Positions 10,801 through 19,056 of a DNA stretch of 64,000 nt are shown here, piece by piece. Position numbers and translations under genes: made by a program. Source of the DNA: Geothrix campi (GTDB taxonomy: Bacteria > Acidobacteriota > Holophagae > Holophagales > Holophagaceae); assembly GCF_024609265.1 (NCBI RefSeq), contig NZ_JANHMP010000001.1:930001-994000 (forward strand), given 5' to 3'. Below the pieces are notes generated by a model that did no database searches, had not been told where the DNA came from, and saw nothing but the letters and a program-made list of their open reading frames with translations. How positions within the stretch are numbered: position 1 is the stretch's first letter; the number at the start of each line of letters is the position of its first letter.

Positions 10801-12340
10801 TCACCATACCCCAGGGCATGACCTGAACCTGATGGATGGCTGCCAGAACAGGTTCTCCGCGATAGTCCAAGCCTGCCACCAAGCCCTCCTGGCCGCGCGC
10901 GGCCAGGGCCGAGGGCATGCCGGGATCTGCCTTCAGGGGCAGGCGGAGACTCATGGCCGGCTGGGCCCGGTTCCGGAATTCACTCAGGTAGAGGATCTCG
11001 TCACCCTCCCGGCGCACCAGCAGCGTCTCGGCGCTGGGGCTGGCCGTCGGCCAGGAGCTGACAAGCGGGTAGAGGAACGTCCGGGGGTCCATGACCAGCA
11101 GCAGGGTTCCCTCGGCCAGCGAGCCAGGCTCCGGATTCGCCCCGATCGGAATCCACAGGCTGAGGTGGATATCCGGTTTGCCCGGGTGCTGATGGAGGTC
11201 GCGGATCATGACCTCCTTGGATCGCAGAGCCGCCTGGAGTTCGGAGGCATCCATGTCTTCATCACTGAAGGCCTCTTCACTGGGTACCGAGATCCGGACC
11301 CGGCCCTGCCGGTCGAACAGCACCACCCGCCGGTAGGTCCCGCGCTGCAGGTCTTCCATCGAGGCCCGCAGCTGCGCTTCTGGCGGCGCCCCAGGTGTTT
11401 CAGCCAGGAACCGCCGGAACGCGCCCTGGATCAGGTTCCCTCGAGATACCCGATCGGCGACGGCACGGCGTTCAGCCAGCCAAGCCCCGATCTGATGGGC
11501 CTTGAACTCCGCGATGGTCGACAGCTCCGTCTGCACCTGCGCGCGAGTCGCCTTGAGCTGGGCCCTAAGGAAGAACGAACCGCCGCTGAGGACAAGCACG
11601 CCGAGCAGCAGGAACAGCGCCAGGGGGCCCGTGGTGAACCAAAGGGGCTGAGGACTGCGCCCGTGCCCAGGCACAAAACCGAACACGGCCAAGGGCCAGG
11701 TATCGCATCCGGCCGCGAGCATCAGCGCAAGGCCGAATCCCACCGCGCAGAACGCCGAAGGCAGGGACATGGGCGTGAGACCCGACTCGTACAGAAGCGG
11801 AGCCCCGGCCGCATAGCTGATCAGCACCACCGTACCGATCACCAGGGGAACCTGGGCCAGGAGCGAGGCGGCCTGCCGCATCCGCCAGCGCAGCCTCAGA
11901 CCGGTCTGGCGAACGAGCATGGATAGCGCGGAGAAGGAAACGGCCAGCCCCGTGAGAAGCGACGCAGGTCGTCCAGGAATCGCCCCGCGCCCGAGGACCG
12001 GAAGAGGCCCCAACAGGCGCCCCGCCACCACGGCCAGGCCAAGGCACAGCCCAACCAGAGCCATTCCTCGGACCACCTGCCGCATCCGCGCAGAGCCCGG
12101 CCAGGCCGTCTCCATCAGCAACGCCCCACCCAGCAACAGCACCAAGCCAGCCGCCGCGGGGGACATGGGAACCATGCCCTGGTTCATGGCGGCGAAGTAC
12201 CGCAAACCCAGAACAGCACCGAGAGGCGTCAGAATTCCCACCGTGCAGATGGTCATGCCGAGCCCGATGACGGCGCGTCGGGCGATCTTCTGCATGAGCG
12301 AGGGACCAGTCAACAACCACTCTCCAGGGACGGAATCCAC
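7883..12340 (-). CDS. Large membrane hybrid sensor histidine kinase (PAS-GAF-PAS-PAS-HK-REC)
   Basis: 1485 residues. About seven hydrophobic segments fill residues 20-265, followed by a probable extracytoplasmic ligand-binding region (270-520) and another membrane helix (525-547). Cytoplasmic domains in order: PAS (565-680), GAF (690-850), PAS (880-990), PAS (997-1110), a DHp domain with phospho-accepting His in GGVAHDMNNVLG near 1135, a HATPase with DTGGGIP and GTGLGLSMVYG, and a C-terminal receiver (1367-1485) with VDDDD and the phospho-Asp in LVILDMNMPG. The start is a GTG at 12340; the ATG at 12295 is equally possible. The signal sensed is unknown. Confidence 0.88.
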   Translation of the reverse strand: MDSVPGEWLLTGPSLMQKIARRAVIGLGMTICTVGILTPLGAVLGLRYFAAMNQGMVPMSPAAAGLVLLLGGALLMETAWPGSARMRQVVRGMALVGLCLGLAVVAGRLLGPLPVLGRGAIPGRPASLLTGLAVSFSALSMLVRQTGLRLRWRMRQAASLLAQVPLVIGTVVLISYAAGAPLLYESGLTPMSLPSAFCAVGFGLALMLAAGCDTWPLAVFGFVPGHGRSPQPLWFTTGPLALFLLLGVLVLSGGSFFLRAQLKATRAQVQTELSTIAEFKAHQIGAWLAERRAVADRVSRGNLIQGAFRRFLAETPGAPPEAQLRASMEDLQRGTYRRVVLFDRQGRVRISVPSEEAFSDEDMDASELQAALRSKEVMIRDLHQHPGKPDIHLSLWIPIGANPEPGSLAEGTLLLVMDPRTFLYPLVSSWPTASPSAETLLVRREGDEILYLSEFRNRAQPAMSLRLPLKADPGMPSALAARGQEGLVAGLDYRGEPVLAAIHQVQVMPWGMVTKVDEAEVYGPLRRRVWVGGIGLIGIVIIVAAGLGLMVRHHDAEMVRKQLNLSQRFEWLMRQANDIILLMDGDGWIREANTRAVEHYGYSLTELQGMSAMDLRAVETRDEGFSLFAKMKAQGAIRFETIHRRKDGSTFSAEVSAKVVDLGDEQIVVSFIRDVTERQAQQRELQRMTQLYAALSQVSQAIVWAGSREGLFARLCEALVKYGRFRMAWIGLDDPITHRVTRVAQCGDTVGYLDALEVRSDDTPIGHGPMGTAIREGSHCLFNDYLGLPDSGAWREAATRSGFASAAAFPIREGGKVIGALAVYAGEKHFFGIHETELLVEAAMDVSYALDHLAGEERRREAEAALKKSERLLREAQEAGGIGTYTWDIGKDRWTSSPYLDRIFGIGPDYPRTLAGWTGLVPPGARDQLAGYVAGIIERRERFDLTYPIVRPSDGALRWVHGRGEVHWDPEGRPAELVGVIQDITEQKEDEQALRKISVAVEQSPLCVVITDPEGTIEYVNPRFTQVTGYSSAEAIGQNPRILKSPATPPGVYRQMWNALTRGEVWVGEFENLKKDGQLFLERVTIAPVRDEAGALTNYIALKEDITEQKRVESERRHLEAQLYQSQKLESLGSLAGGVAHDMNNVLGAILGTASILHERTEPSDRSARSLETIMSACMRGRDVVKSLLYFAHKDIQEERPVDLNILIQEMSQLLSHTVLKNIQFEVDLEEGLGFIRGDAGALSHALMNLCVNACDAMPDGGTLRIQTTRSPEGGVILRVRDTGGGIPQEILAKCMEPFFTTKPKGKGTGLGLSMVYGTMKAHEGSLNLQSRVGQGTEAILTFPASRVGGLHPEQDAASPLAVGPGGRKILLVDDDDLFRESLMQGLELLGHQATQAPEGREALRLLEEGLQTDLVILDMNMPGMSGAQVLPRLQALRPGIPILVATGYSSDLIAPHVDGQPLVHSLRKPFSLKELQIKLAELLH

Positions 12341-12445
12341 TCAGGGTAAAAACTCGGTTGGAAAGCGAGGGTCGCGGAGTTGTCCAGGTTCTCCAGCTAT
12401 TACATTGAATTTCATAGCTTGATTTAACGATCATGAATCCGGCTT

Positions 12446-12461
12446 TGTGATATTAATCACA
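12446..12461. promoter_or_regulatory. CRP-type palindromic operator (TGTGA-N6-TCACA)
   Basis: TGTGATATTAATCACA is a perfect match to the CRP-family half-sites TGTGA and TCACA with a 6-bp AT spacer. It lies about 106 bp upstream of the histidine kinase start. Whether a CRP homologue of this organism binds it is inference. Confidence 0.5.
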
Positions 12462-12671
12462 TGAGGGTAATCAATGCTGGACCTGCCCCTTGGACTGGCG
12501 TTTTGAGGGCTTATTTCATGCTTCAGACGATTCAATCCACTTTCGAGGGATTTGAGGGATTCGGAGCCCCACGTCTTCCGGAGGCTGCGAATCCTGATTC
12601 AGAGGCACCATCTCCCCTCTTCCAATCGATTCGAGCGTGAATCCATCGCCCGGGGGAATCCCGTACATCAC

Positions 12672-12706
12672 AGTGGGGCGGCTGGCCCAGGCCATGCCGC
12701 CCCACT
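12672..12706 (-). terminator. GC-rich hairpin downstream of osmC-like gene
   Basis: An 11-bp perfect stem (AGTGGGGCGGC at 12672-12682, GCCGCCCCACT at 12696-12706) with a 13-base loop begins 34 bp beyond the osmC stop. No clear T-run follows on the minus strand, so intrinsic termination is uncertain. Confidence 0.4.
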
Positions 12707-12739
12707 CAGAGCAGGCTTGCTACTGCCGTGATCCAATCC

Positions 12740-13294
12740 TCAGTGGCTCAGCTTGATGTCCACCGGGTTCTTGAAGGTGTCGTACAGAGGCGAGGTGCGG
12801 ATCACCTTGTCATGGAGCTCCTGGATCTGCGCCGGCGTGCCGCTGCAGGCGAGGTTCACCTTCACGCGGATCTGCGAAAGGCCGGGCCGGATGTTCTTGT
12901 CCAACTCCAGGAACCCCTGGAGGTCCGTATCCGTCTCCATGTCGAAGCTCAGGCTGCTGATGTCGAGGCCCATGGCCGTGGCGGTGTAGGCGTAGGTCAC
13001 GCTGAGGCAGGCGCTGAGGGCGTGGAGCGCCGCCTCCCCGGCATTGGGCGCCAGGTCGGTACCCAGCAGGGCGTCGGGTTCATCGGCTTCGAGGAACATC
13101 GGCGTACCCCGCATGTGCTCCATCCCGGCCCCGTAGAGTGAATCGAAGGTGCTCTGGGAATGGGCGCCGTTGATCCACTTGGCCCGGGACCTGAAGGTGA
13201 ACTTGGCGAGGGCGGGATTGGCCTTCACCATCGCGACAGTGGTGTTGAGGGCATCCACGTTCACGCCGTTGTGGATGGTTGCAATGTTGCCCAT
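12740..13294 (-). CDS. OsmC/Ohr family protein
   Basis: 184-residue member of the OsmC superfamily of thiol-dependent peroxidases. The conserved central helix is present (AALHALSACLSVTYAYTATA, with one candidate active-site Cys near residue 97), as is a second Cys in VNLACSG near 152. The start ATG at 13294 is preceded by a strong GGAGGAGG ribosome-binding site. It probably acts on organic hydroperoxides; substrate not established. Confidence 0.85.
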   Translation of the reverse strand: MGNIATIHNGVNVDALNTTVAMVKANPALAKFTFRSRAKWINGAHSQSTFDSLYGAGMEHMRGTPMFLEADEPDALLGTDLAPNAGEAALHALSACLSVTYAYTATAMGLDISSLSFDMETDTDLQGFLELDKNIRPGLSQIRVKVNLACSGTPAQIQELHDKVIRTSPLYDTFKNPVDIKLSH

Positions 13295-13494
13295 GGATCC
13301 TCCTCCTGGATCGGGCGCCGTCCCGGGCGAAGGCCCAGCCTCCGGCCTGGAAGCGCGTATAGGGACACCCACAAGAGTCCCGTGTGCCACGGGGCCCCCT
13401 GGAAACAGGTTCCCAACATGGGCCGCGTTGCGCCTGAAACAAGGTCGCAAAATTCGAACCAGGGTGCCCCTGAGGGCATCCCACACGGAGCCAG

Positions 13495-14460
13495 CTACTT
13501 GGGTGGCGGCGCGGCCTTGGCGGCCTCCAGGGCCCGCCTCGCCTTCTCCCGCTCCCCCTCGCTGGGAGTGCCCCAGACGATACGATTGGGCTTCTGCTTG
13601 AGCAGTTGCAGCAGTTCCTCCACGGAATCCAGGGAGCGCCGCAGCGTCTTGAGGCTGGCCTCCAGTTCCGGCTGATCCTCGGCCTGGAAACGGCTCAGCA
13701 AGGTGTCCGACTGCTGGAGGACCGAGGCCAGGTTGACCAGGATCCGATCCAGTTCCGGCGCCCGCTTCTCCAGGAGCGCCCGGGTCACTGCCAGGCTCTT
13801 CTCCAGGTCCAGCACGGCCTTGTCAGCCTCACCCATGCTGCGATCCGCGTGGGAGGCGAGGCCGCGGCCCTCCCGGGCCAGGGCCTGGAACTCGCGGAGG
13901 GTGGCATCCAGGGAGCGCAGGGCCTGGGCCACGGAGGGATGCTCCAGCAGGTCACCCAGCCCCTTCTGCCGGACGCGCTCCCGCACCGCGTCCAGAGACG
14001 TGTTCAGGTTCGCCAGCAGACGGTCGGCGCGTTCCAGGACGCCGCCCAGGGACACGCCCTCCTCGCCCGGGATCTGGTCGCCCGCGACCAGCGCCACCGT
14101 GCGTTCCCCGGGCGGAGGCAGGCGCAAGTCGAGGATGACGCTGCCCACGCCCCTGGGCGCCACCACGGCCCGGGTGCCCCGCCAGAGGCGGATGTCCGCG
14201 CGCACGGCCAGGGTGGCCAGGAAGTGATAGTCCACGCCCTCCTGGCGCATGTCCAGCCGCTCCACGGCGCCCACCCGGTAGCCCCTCAGCTGCACGTCGG
14301 TGCCGGGCACCAGCCCTTCCATCTGGTCGAGCCGAACCACCAGCGGATAGGTCTTCTCGGTCACGGCGCCCGCGTTCTTGTAGGCCAGCAGCCCGGCGAA
14401 GAGGGCCAGGGCCAGAAGAACGAACAACCCCAGACGGGCATCCTGTTTCTCGAAGTTCAC
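13495..14460 (-). CDS. mlaD: MlaD-family substrate-binding (MCE-domain) protein
   Basis: Single N-terminal membrane anchor (LGLFVLLALALFAGLLAY) followed by an MCE domain (about residues 38-120: YPLVVRLDQMEGLVPGTDVQ, GYRVGAV) and a long C-terminal coiled-coil-like helix rich in Leu and Arg. In the Mla system it forms the periplasmic ring that carries phospholipids between membranes. The GTG start at 14460 has GGAGG upstream and overlaps the ATPase stop by GTGA. It is the third gene of an mlaE-mlaF-mlaD operon. Confidence 0.88.
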   Translation of the reverse strand: MNFEKQDARLGLFVLLALALFAGLLAYKNAGAVTEKTYPLVVRLDQMEGLVPGTDVQLRGYRVGAVERLDMRQEGVDYHFLATLAVRADIRLWRGTRAVVAPRGVGSVILDLRLPPPGERTVALVAGDQIPGEEGVSLGGVLERADRLLANLNTSLDAVRERVRQKGLGDLLEHPSVAQALRSLDATLREFQALAREGRGLASHADRSMGEADKAVLDLEKSLAVTRALLEKRAPELDRILVNLASVLQQSDTLLSRFQAEDQPELEASLKTLRRSLDSVEELLQLLKQKPNRIVWGTPSEGEREKARRALEAAKAAPPPK

Positions 14461-15122
14461 GGCGCCTCCGCAGGCCAAGGAAGGGGGTGGAGATCCAGCC
14501 GCTGGACCTCCAGTTCGTGGAAGCCGCTGCTTTCCTCCACCGCGAGCACGAGGGTGCAGCGGGAATCCGCAGCCCAGTCTTCGATGAGGGCCAGAGCCAC
14601 GGCCCGATCCGCGGCATCCAGGCCCTCCAGGGGTTCATCCAGCAGGACCAGTTCGGGCTCGAGGGCCAGCACACGCGCCAGGTTCGTGTGCTTCCGTGCC
14701 GCGCCGCTCACGGCATGCGGGCGAAGCCGCGAAACCGAGGCCAGACCCAGCCGTTCCAACGCGTCCAGGGTTCGCTGCTTCACTTCGGGCTTGGGCAACC
14801 CCAGGAACCGGAGGGGCATGGCCACGTTGTCCTCCAGGCTGAGGTTCGACAGCAGGCCACCGGCCGCGAAGGCGAAGCCCATCCGGACCTGCCCCAGCAG
14901 GGCCAGGGCGCCCTCGCCGGGCCAGACGGCGACGCCCGCGATGCGGACCTCCCCGCCCCGGGGGCGCTCCGTGCCCGCGAGCAGCTTCAACAGGCGGCTC
15001 TTGCCCGAGCCGCTGGTTCCCGTCACCAGCAGCGTCCCACCCCTGGATACGTCCAGATCCAGCCCCTCCAGCAGGGCGCGCCCCGCGGGCGGATCGCAAA
15101 CGAGGCCGCGGACCTGGATCAT
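14457..15122 (-). CDS. mlaF: MlaF-type ABC ATPase with degenerate catalytic motifs
   Basis: 221-residue ABC ATPase of the lipid-transport operon. Walker A (GTSGSGKS, near residue 40) and Walker B (LVLLDEP, near 160) are intact. The Q-loop position reads FAFAAGG where MlaF proteins have a Gln, the ABC signature reads VSGAARKH instead of LSGGQ/M, and the usual switch His after Walker B is replaced in LVLAVEESSG. It may hydrolyse ATP poorly or use atypical residues. The ATG overlaps the mlaE stop (TGATG). Confidence 0.82.
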   Translation of the reverse strand: MIQVRGLVCDPPAGRALLEGLDLDVSRGGTLLVTGTSGSGKSRLLKLLAGTERPRGGEVRIAGVAVWPGEGALALLGQVRMGFAFAAGGLLSNLSLEDNVAMPLRFLGLPKPEVKQRTLDALERLGLASVSRLRPHAVSGAARKHTNLARVLALEPELVLLDEPLEGLDAADRAVALALIEDWAADSRCTLVLAVEESSGFHELEVQRLDLHPLPWPAEAP

Positions 15123-15910
15123 CAGAAGTAGAAGACTGCGGCGACCAGGCCGTCGATGACGAACACAGCCACCAGGGCGGACACCACGGTCCTCGTGACG
15201 GCCTGTGGGATCTCGGTCTGGCTGCGCTGGACGCGGAGCCCGAAGTGGCAGGCGTGGAAGGTGATGGCACCGGAGAAGAAGAAGACCTTCAGCAGAGTCG
15301 CCGTGAAATCAAGATTCGACAGCGCCTGGCGCACCGACCCCATGAAGAAACCCCAGGTGACGCCGTACTTCAGGCGGGCCACCAGAAAGCCGCCCGCCAG
15401 GGCTGCCGCGTCGAAGAACACCACCAGCGCGAAGACCGAGATGAGCACCCCAAGCCAGCGGGGCAGCAGCAGGTACTGGTAGGGGTTCACGCCGTGGGCC
15501 GCCAGGGCGTCCACCTCGCCGTTGAGCTGCATGGCGCCCAGTTCCGCCGAGATGGCCGTGGCGCTCCGGCCGATGACCAGCACGGCGGTCAGCAGCGGGC
15601 CCAGCTCCCGCAGGATGATGAGCACCATGAGCGTTCCGATGTAGTTCTCCGCGCCCAGGCCCGAGAGCTGGCTGAAGGCCTGGATCAACGTCACCGCCCC
15701 GAGCAGCAGGGCCGTGCCCACCACGAGCAGTCCGGCGTCAAGCCCTGTGAAGCGGATCTGGAGGCTCGTCTGGCCGCCCACCACCGCCAGCTGGCCGGAC
15801 CGGAGGGCGAGCCCGGCGCGCAGCGTCCGCAGCACCAGGTGCGCCTGGTCGCCCAGGAACTCCAGGAAGCCGCGCACCGGCGCACCCAGCCGCGCAAGGA
15901 AAGCCATCAT
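15122..15910 (-). CDS. mlaE: MlaE-family ABC transporter permease
   Basis: 262-residue integral membrane protein with five to six predicted helices and the family signatures LRELGPLLTAVLVIGRSATAI and AELGAMQLNGEVDAL. It forms the membrane channel of the Mla lipid transporter and couples to MlaF and MlaD encoded immediately downstream. Two adjacent ATGs (15910, 15907) could start it. Confidence 0.92.
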   Translation of the reverse strand: MMAFLARLGAPVRGFLEFLGDQAHLVLRTLRAGLALRSGQLAVVGGQTSLQIRFTGLDAGLLVVGTALLLGAVTLIQAFSQLSGLGAENYIGTLMVLIILRELGPLLTAVLVIGRSATAISAELGAMQLNGEVDALAAHGVNPYQYLLLPRWLGVLISVFALVVFFDAAALAGGFLVARLKYGVTWGFFMGSVRQALSNLDFTATLLKVFFFSGAITFHACHFGLRVQRSQTEIPQAVTRTVVSALVAVFVIDGLVAAVFYF

Positions 15911-15948
15911 TCACCCGAGGATTGGCTCCCAGGCTAGCAGAATACCGT

Positions 15949-16758
15949 TCAGGGGAGGGCCGGCCCGCGCGCGGCCGCCGGGGGCCGGACCGCTTCCAGG
16001 CTCAGGGTCATCTGGTAGCCGAGGTAGACATGGGTCTCCCGGTCGCCCGATAGGTTCCGGCCCGCGCTGATCAGGACGTGGTCCCGCCCCGACAGGTTGA
16101 GGATGGCCCCGAGGTTGAATCCGGAGGAGGCCACCCCATCCTGCGTGGCCGCCGAGCGCTGGAACAGTTCTCCACCCACGGTGATCCGCGCCGACAGATC
16201 CCGCTGGAGAAGCCACCCGAGGTAGTGCCAGTTGCGCTGGCCTTCTCCGGGGTTCCGCCACCAGCCGTACCCGCCATAGCTGGTCCAGGGCCCCCAGCTC
16301 TTCTGGAGCCACAGGGGGAGATACACCTGGGTGTGCCCCGCGCCGAGGCGCCGCTCCGCGGACCCCGTCGGAACCTCTACCAGCGGGAAGATGCCCACCT
16401 GGGGAAGGTCCTCGGTTTCGTGCAGGAGGCGGAGCTTGAGCCCGACTTCGGTATCGCCATAGCCCCGGGTCACGGGTTCGCCCGCGGGCTTGGCGTAGGC
16501 GAGGGGCGCCACGAGGTGGAATTGCGTGTCCGGCAGGATGCCGGCGTTGAACTCCACCAGGGGCAGGCTGCCCGATGCGCCACCAGGCGCCCGGAGTCCC
16601 ATCCAGCTCAGGTAGAGCTCCATGTGGTGGAGTTCCACCGGCTCCGGATCATCCGTGAAGAAGGGTGGACCCGCGTGCAGGCAAGCCCCCAGGAGCCCGG
16701 CCCCTACCAGCGTCTGCCACCGTCCGGCCCGCGAAAGGAGGGTTCCAGCCCGCCCCAT
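15949..16758 (-). CDS. Putative outer-membrane beta-barrel protein
   Basis: 269 residues with an N-terminal export segment ending near AGPPFFTDDPEPV. The remainder alternates polar and aromatic residues in short amphipathic strands (QFHLVAPLAY, TEVGLKLRLL, HVYLGYQMTLSLE) and lacks hydrophobic helices, as in outer-membrane barrels of the transporter/MetA-pathway type. Specific function unknown. It lies 38 bp downstream of the CAP protein's 3' neighbour order and upstream of the mla operon on the same strand. Confidence 0.6.
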   Translation of the reverse strand: MGRAGTLLSRAGRWQTLVGAGLLGACLHAGPPFFTDDPEPVELHHMELYLSWMGLRAPGGASGSLPLVEFNAGILPDTQFHLVAPLAYAKPAGEPVTRGYGDTEVGLKLRLLHETEDLPQVGIFPLVEVPTGSAERRLGAGHTQVYLPLWLQKSWGPWTSYGGYGWWRNPGEGQRNWHYLGWLLQRDLSARITVGGELFQRSAATQDGVASSGFNLGAILNLSGRDHVLISAGRNLSGDRETHVYLGYQMTLSLEAVRPPAAARGPALP

Positions 16759-16768
16759 GCCGCGGCCC

Positions 16769-17398
16769 CTACCGGCTCTCCACGAACCCGTCGGCGTAGT
16801 CGATCACCGTCACGGTGCGGTAGTCCCGGTGGGGCGCGGAGCCGGCGCCGGCCTGGTGGAGATCCGGATTGAAGAGGTTCTTCCGGTGGCCGCGGCTGGT
16901 CACGCCATCGTCGACCAGCAGCTGGATCACCACCTGCCGGGCCTCGTCCTCGCCGGCGCTGATGTTCTCCGCGATGAGCCCCTGCCACCGCCCCAGCCGG
17001 TTCAGGCGATCCCTGAGACGACTGCCGTCCGAGCCAGTGTGTTCGATGCTGCCCTTCGGCCCGATGTCCTGCGCGTGCAGGCGGGCCGCCCTCGCCAGCC
17101 CCTCGTTGAAGCGCAGGGGACCCACCGGTTGTGCGGATTCAAGGAAGGCGATGGCCTCGTCCAGGGCTGCCACGCCTTCTTCCGTGCGCAGGGGCACGCG
17201 ATCCGGGCGATTCCAGAGGGTGCCTTTGAAAAATGGTCGCAGCTCCCGAAGGTATTTCGCGTAGACCTTCGGCCGCACGCGCACGTCGCTCATCTCCTGG
17301 ACCACGGCCCGCTCAAAGGCTGTCGCCTTTGCCGGGGCCGCCGGAATCGTCTGGGCCGGAAGCAGCAGCGTAACGAGCGGCAAGGCTACGGTTCTCAT
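16769..17398 (-). CDS. Secreted CAP (SCP-like) domain protein
   Basis: 209 residues. A signal peptide (about 1-22) precedes a CAP/SCP domain: GPLRFNEGLARAARLHAQDI, then a conserved H in SIEHTG, then AENISAG and GVTSRGHRKNLFNPD. These carry the residues that form the CAP cavity. Bacterial members are extracellular or periplasmic and of mostly unknown function. The ATG at 17398 is chosen over 17422 because the signal peptide starts there. Confidence 0.85.
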   Translation of the reverse strand: MRTVALPLVTLLLPAQTIPAAPAKATAFERAVVQEMSDVRVRPKVYAKYLRELRPFFKGTLWNRPDRVPLRTEEGVAALDEAIAFLESAQPVGPLRFNEGLARAARLHAQDIGPKGSIEHTGSDGSRLRDRLNRLGRWQGLIAENISAGEDEARQVVIQLLVDDGVTSRGHRKNLFNPDLHQAGAGSAPHRDYRTVTVIDYADGFVESR

Positions 17399-17451
17399 GG
17401 CCACCTCGGGTAAGAACCCCAAGAATAAGCGAACCGGAGCACCCCATGCCT

Positions 17452-17967
17452 TCAGAGGGTCGGCTCATCGACTCCAATGGAGATCGGCTGGACGGCGCCG
17501 GCTCGAACCCACGGCAGCCACGGGTGGATCTGGCAGGCCAGGCAGAACCCGAAGAAGGCCTCGAGCCCCGCGCAAATGCCCAGGACGATGGCCAGCCCCG
17601 ATCCCAGTGCCCGCAACCCGGCCACCAGGGCCAGCCCGATCCCCAGGGAGAACAGGAAGCCCACCGAGGCCGCGAAGCGTTTGGGGCCGGCATTGATCCT
17701 TCGTATCGGAAGGCCCATCAGGCGGCGAAGCCACCCCGCCGCACGAGCCACGGGGCTGAAGGCCGGGTGCCCCGACGCCCGAAGCGCAAAGTCCGCGGCC
17801 AGAGCCAGGACCACCCCGCCCCAGCCGCGCCAGACAGCCAGGGCGAGCAGGCCCAGCGACAGGAAGGCCGCCACCCGCCCGGCCGTTTCGTCCACGAGAT
17901 CCGGGGCAATGGGGCAAGTCGGGCCGGGCCGGGTTTCCTTCGGGTTCACCTCAGGACGCTGCGCCAT
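17452..17967 (-). CDS. DUF4395 integral membrane protein
   Basis: 171 residues with about four hydrophobic segments and a cysteine motif GFCLACQIHPWL near residue 143 that resembles the C-terminal signature of DUF4395 proteins, often found near thioredoxin or sulfur genes. Its stop codon is followed by the CAP-protein gene on the same strand, and it starts 1 bp after cysK ends, suggesting cotranscription with cysteine synthase. Confidence 0.7.
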   Translation of the reverse strand: MAQRPEVNPKETRPGPTCPIAPDLVDETAGRVAAFLSLGLLALAVWRGWGGVVLALAADFALRASGHPAFSPVARAAGWLRRLMGLPIRRINAGPKRFAASVGFLFSLGIGLALVAGLRALGSGLAIVLGICAGLEAFFGFCLACQIHPWLPWVRAGAVQPISIGVDEPTL

Positions 17968-17968
17968 C

Positions 17969-18934
17969 CTAGATCGCCGGCCCATCGATCTCGGCGAAGA
18001 GGGGATGGGTGAGGTACCGCTCGCCGGTGTCGCAGAGCACGGCCACCACGGTCTTGCCCTCGCCCAGTTCCTTGGCCACTTCCAGAGCGGCGAAGACGAT
18101 GGCGCCGGTGCTGATGCCCGTGAGCAGGCCCTCCTCCCGGGCCAGGCGGCGCGTGATGGCGATGGCATCGTCATAGCCCACGGGGCGGACGCGCTGGAAG
18201 GCCTTCTTGTTGAGGATGCCCGGCACGAAGTTCGGCCCCAGGCCCTGGAGCTTGTGCGGGCCGGCCTTCCCCTCGCTCAGCAGAGGCGACGTCTCGGGTT
18301 CCACAGCGACCACGAGGGTGCCGGGCTTCTTCTCGGCCAGCACTTCGCCCACGCCGGTCACGGTGCCGCCCGTGCCCACGCCTGCCACGAAGGCATCCAG
18401 CTCCGGCACCTGCTCGAGGATCTCGAGGGCGGTGGTGCGGCGATGGACGGCTGGGTTGGCGGGGTTCTCGAACTGGCGCACCAGGAAGTAGGAAGGATCG
18501 CCATCCGCCAGTTCCTGGGCCTTGTCCACGGCGGCCTTCATGCCCCCGGAGCCCGGCGTCAGCAGCAACTCCGCGCCGTAGGCCTTCAGCAGGGAGCGGC
18601 GCTCCTGGGTCATGGTGTCGGGCATCACCAGCGTGATCTTGTAGCCCTTGGCCGCGGCCACGAAGGCGAGACCGATGCCCGTGTTGCCGCTGGTGGCCTC
18701 CAGCAGCGTCATGCCCGGCTTCAGGGCGCCGCGGGCCTCGGCATCCTGGATCATGCTCAGGGCGATGCGATCCTTGACGCTGCCGCCGGGGTTGGCGCTC
18801 TCCAGCTTCACGTAGACCTTGGCCGAGCCCTTCGGCACCAGGCGGTTCAGCCGTACGACGGGCGTGTAGCCCACCAGTTCGTAGGCGTGTTCGACGCGAT
18901 TGGGGCGGTCGGTGGGGCGGGTCGGCTGGCTCAT
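17969..18934 (-). CDS. cysK: Cysteine synthase A (O-acetylserine sulfhydrylase)
   Basis: PLP enzyme making cysteine from O-acetylserine and sulfide. Seen: the PLP-lysine motif KLESANPGGSVKDRIAL near residue 43, the substrate loop EATSGNTGIGLAF, the phosphate-binding GVGTGGTVTGVG and a C-terminal acidic/hydrophobic end. At 321 residues it is of normal length. It is divergently transcribed from an Rrf2-type regulator whose best-known relative, CymR, controls cysteine metabolism. Confidence 0.95.
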   Translation of the reverse strand: MSQPTRPTDRPNRVEHAYELVGYTPVVRLNRLVPKGSAKVYVKLESANPGGSVKDRIALSMIQDAEARGALKPGMTLLEATSGNTGIGLAFVAAAKGYKITLVMPDTMTQERRSLLKAYGAELLLTPGSGGMKAAVDKAQELADGDPSYFLVRQFENPANPAVHRRTTALEILEQVPELDAFVAGVGTGGTVTGVGEVLAEKKPGTLVVAVEPETSPLLSEGKAGPHKLQGLGPNFVPGILNKKAFQRVRPVGYDDAIAITRRLAREEGLLTGISTGAIVFAALEVAKELGEGKTVVAVLCDTGERYLTHPLFAEIDGPAI

Positions 18935-18995
18935 GGTCGGGGCTCCTTCAGGCTTCGGGCGAGGCCCGGATTCTGAAGTATGGAAAGGAATATCT

Positions 18996-19015
18996 AATTG
19001 TCAAGTTTGTCAATT
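18996..19015. promoter_or_regulatory. Candidate Rrf2/CymR operator between cysK and its regulator
   Basis: The 20-bp imperfect palindrome AATTGTCAAGTTTGTCAATT has perfect 5-bp outer arms (AATTG/CAATT). It lies in the AT-rich divergent promoter region, 62 bp from cysK and 42 bp from the regulator start. The surrounding stretch 18,990-19,040 is far more AT-rich than its neighbours. Confidence 0.5.
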
Positions 19016-19056
19016 GATTTAGTTATGTATTTGGTTATTCTGGCCTGGGAGGTTTC

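Larger units (their letters stand above)
12341..12739. other. 399-bp intergenic region between histidine kinase and osmC-like gene
   Basis: No gene seen. It is more AT-rich than its surroundings around 12,395-12,480 and holds a CRP-type palindrome and a hairpin (listed separately). It must contain the promoter of the histidine kinase. Confidence 0.6.
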
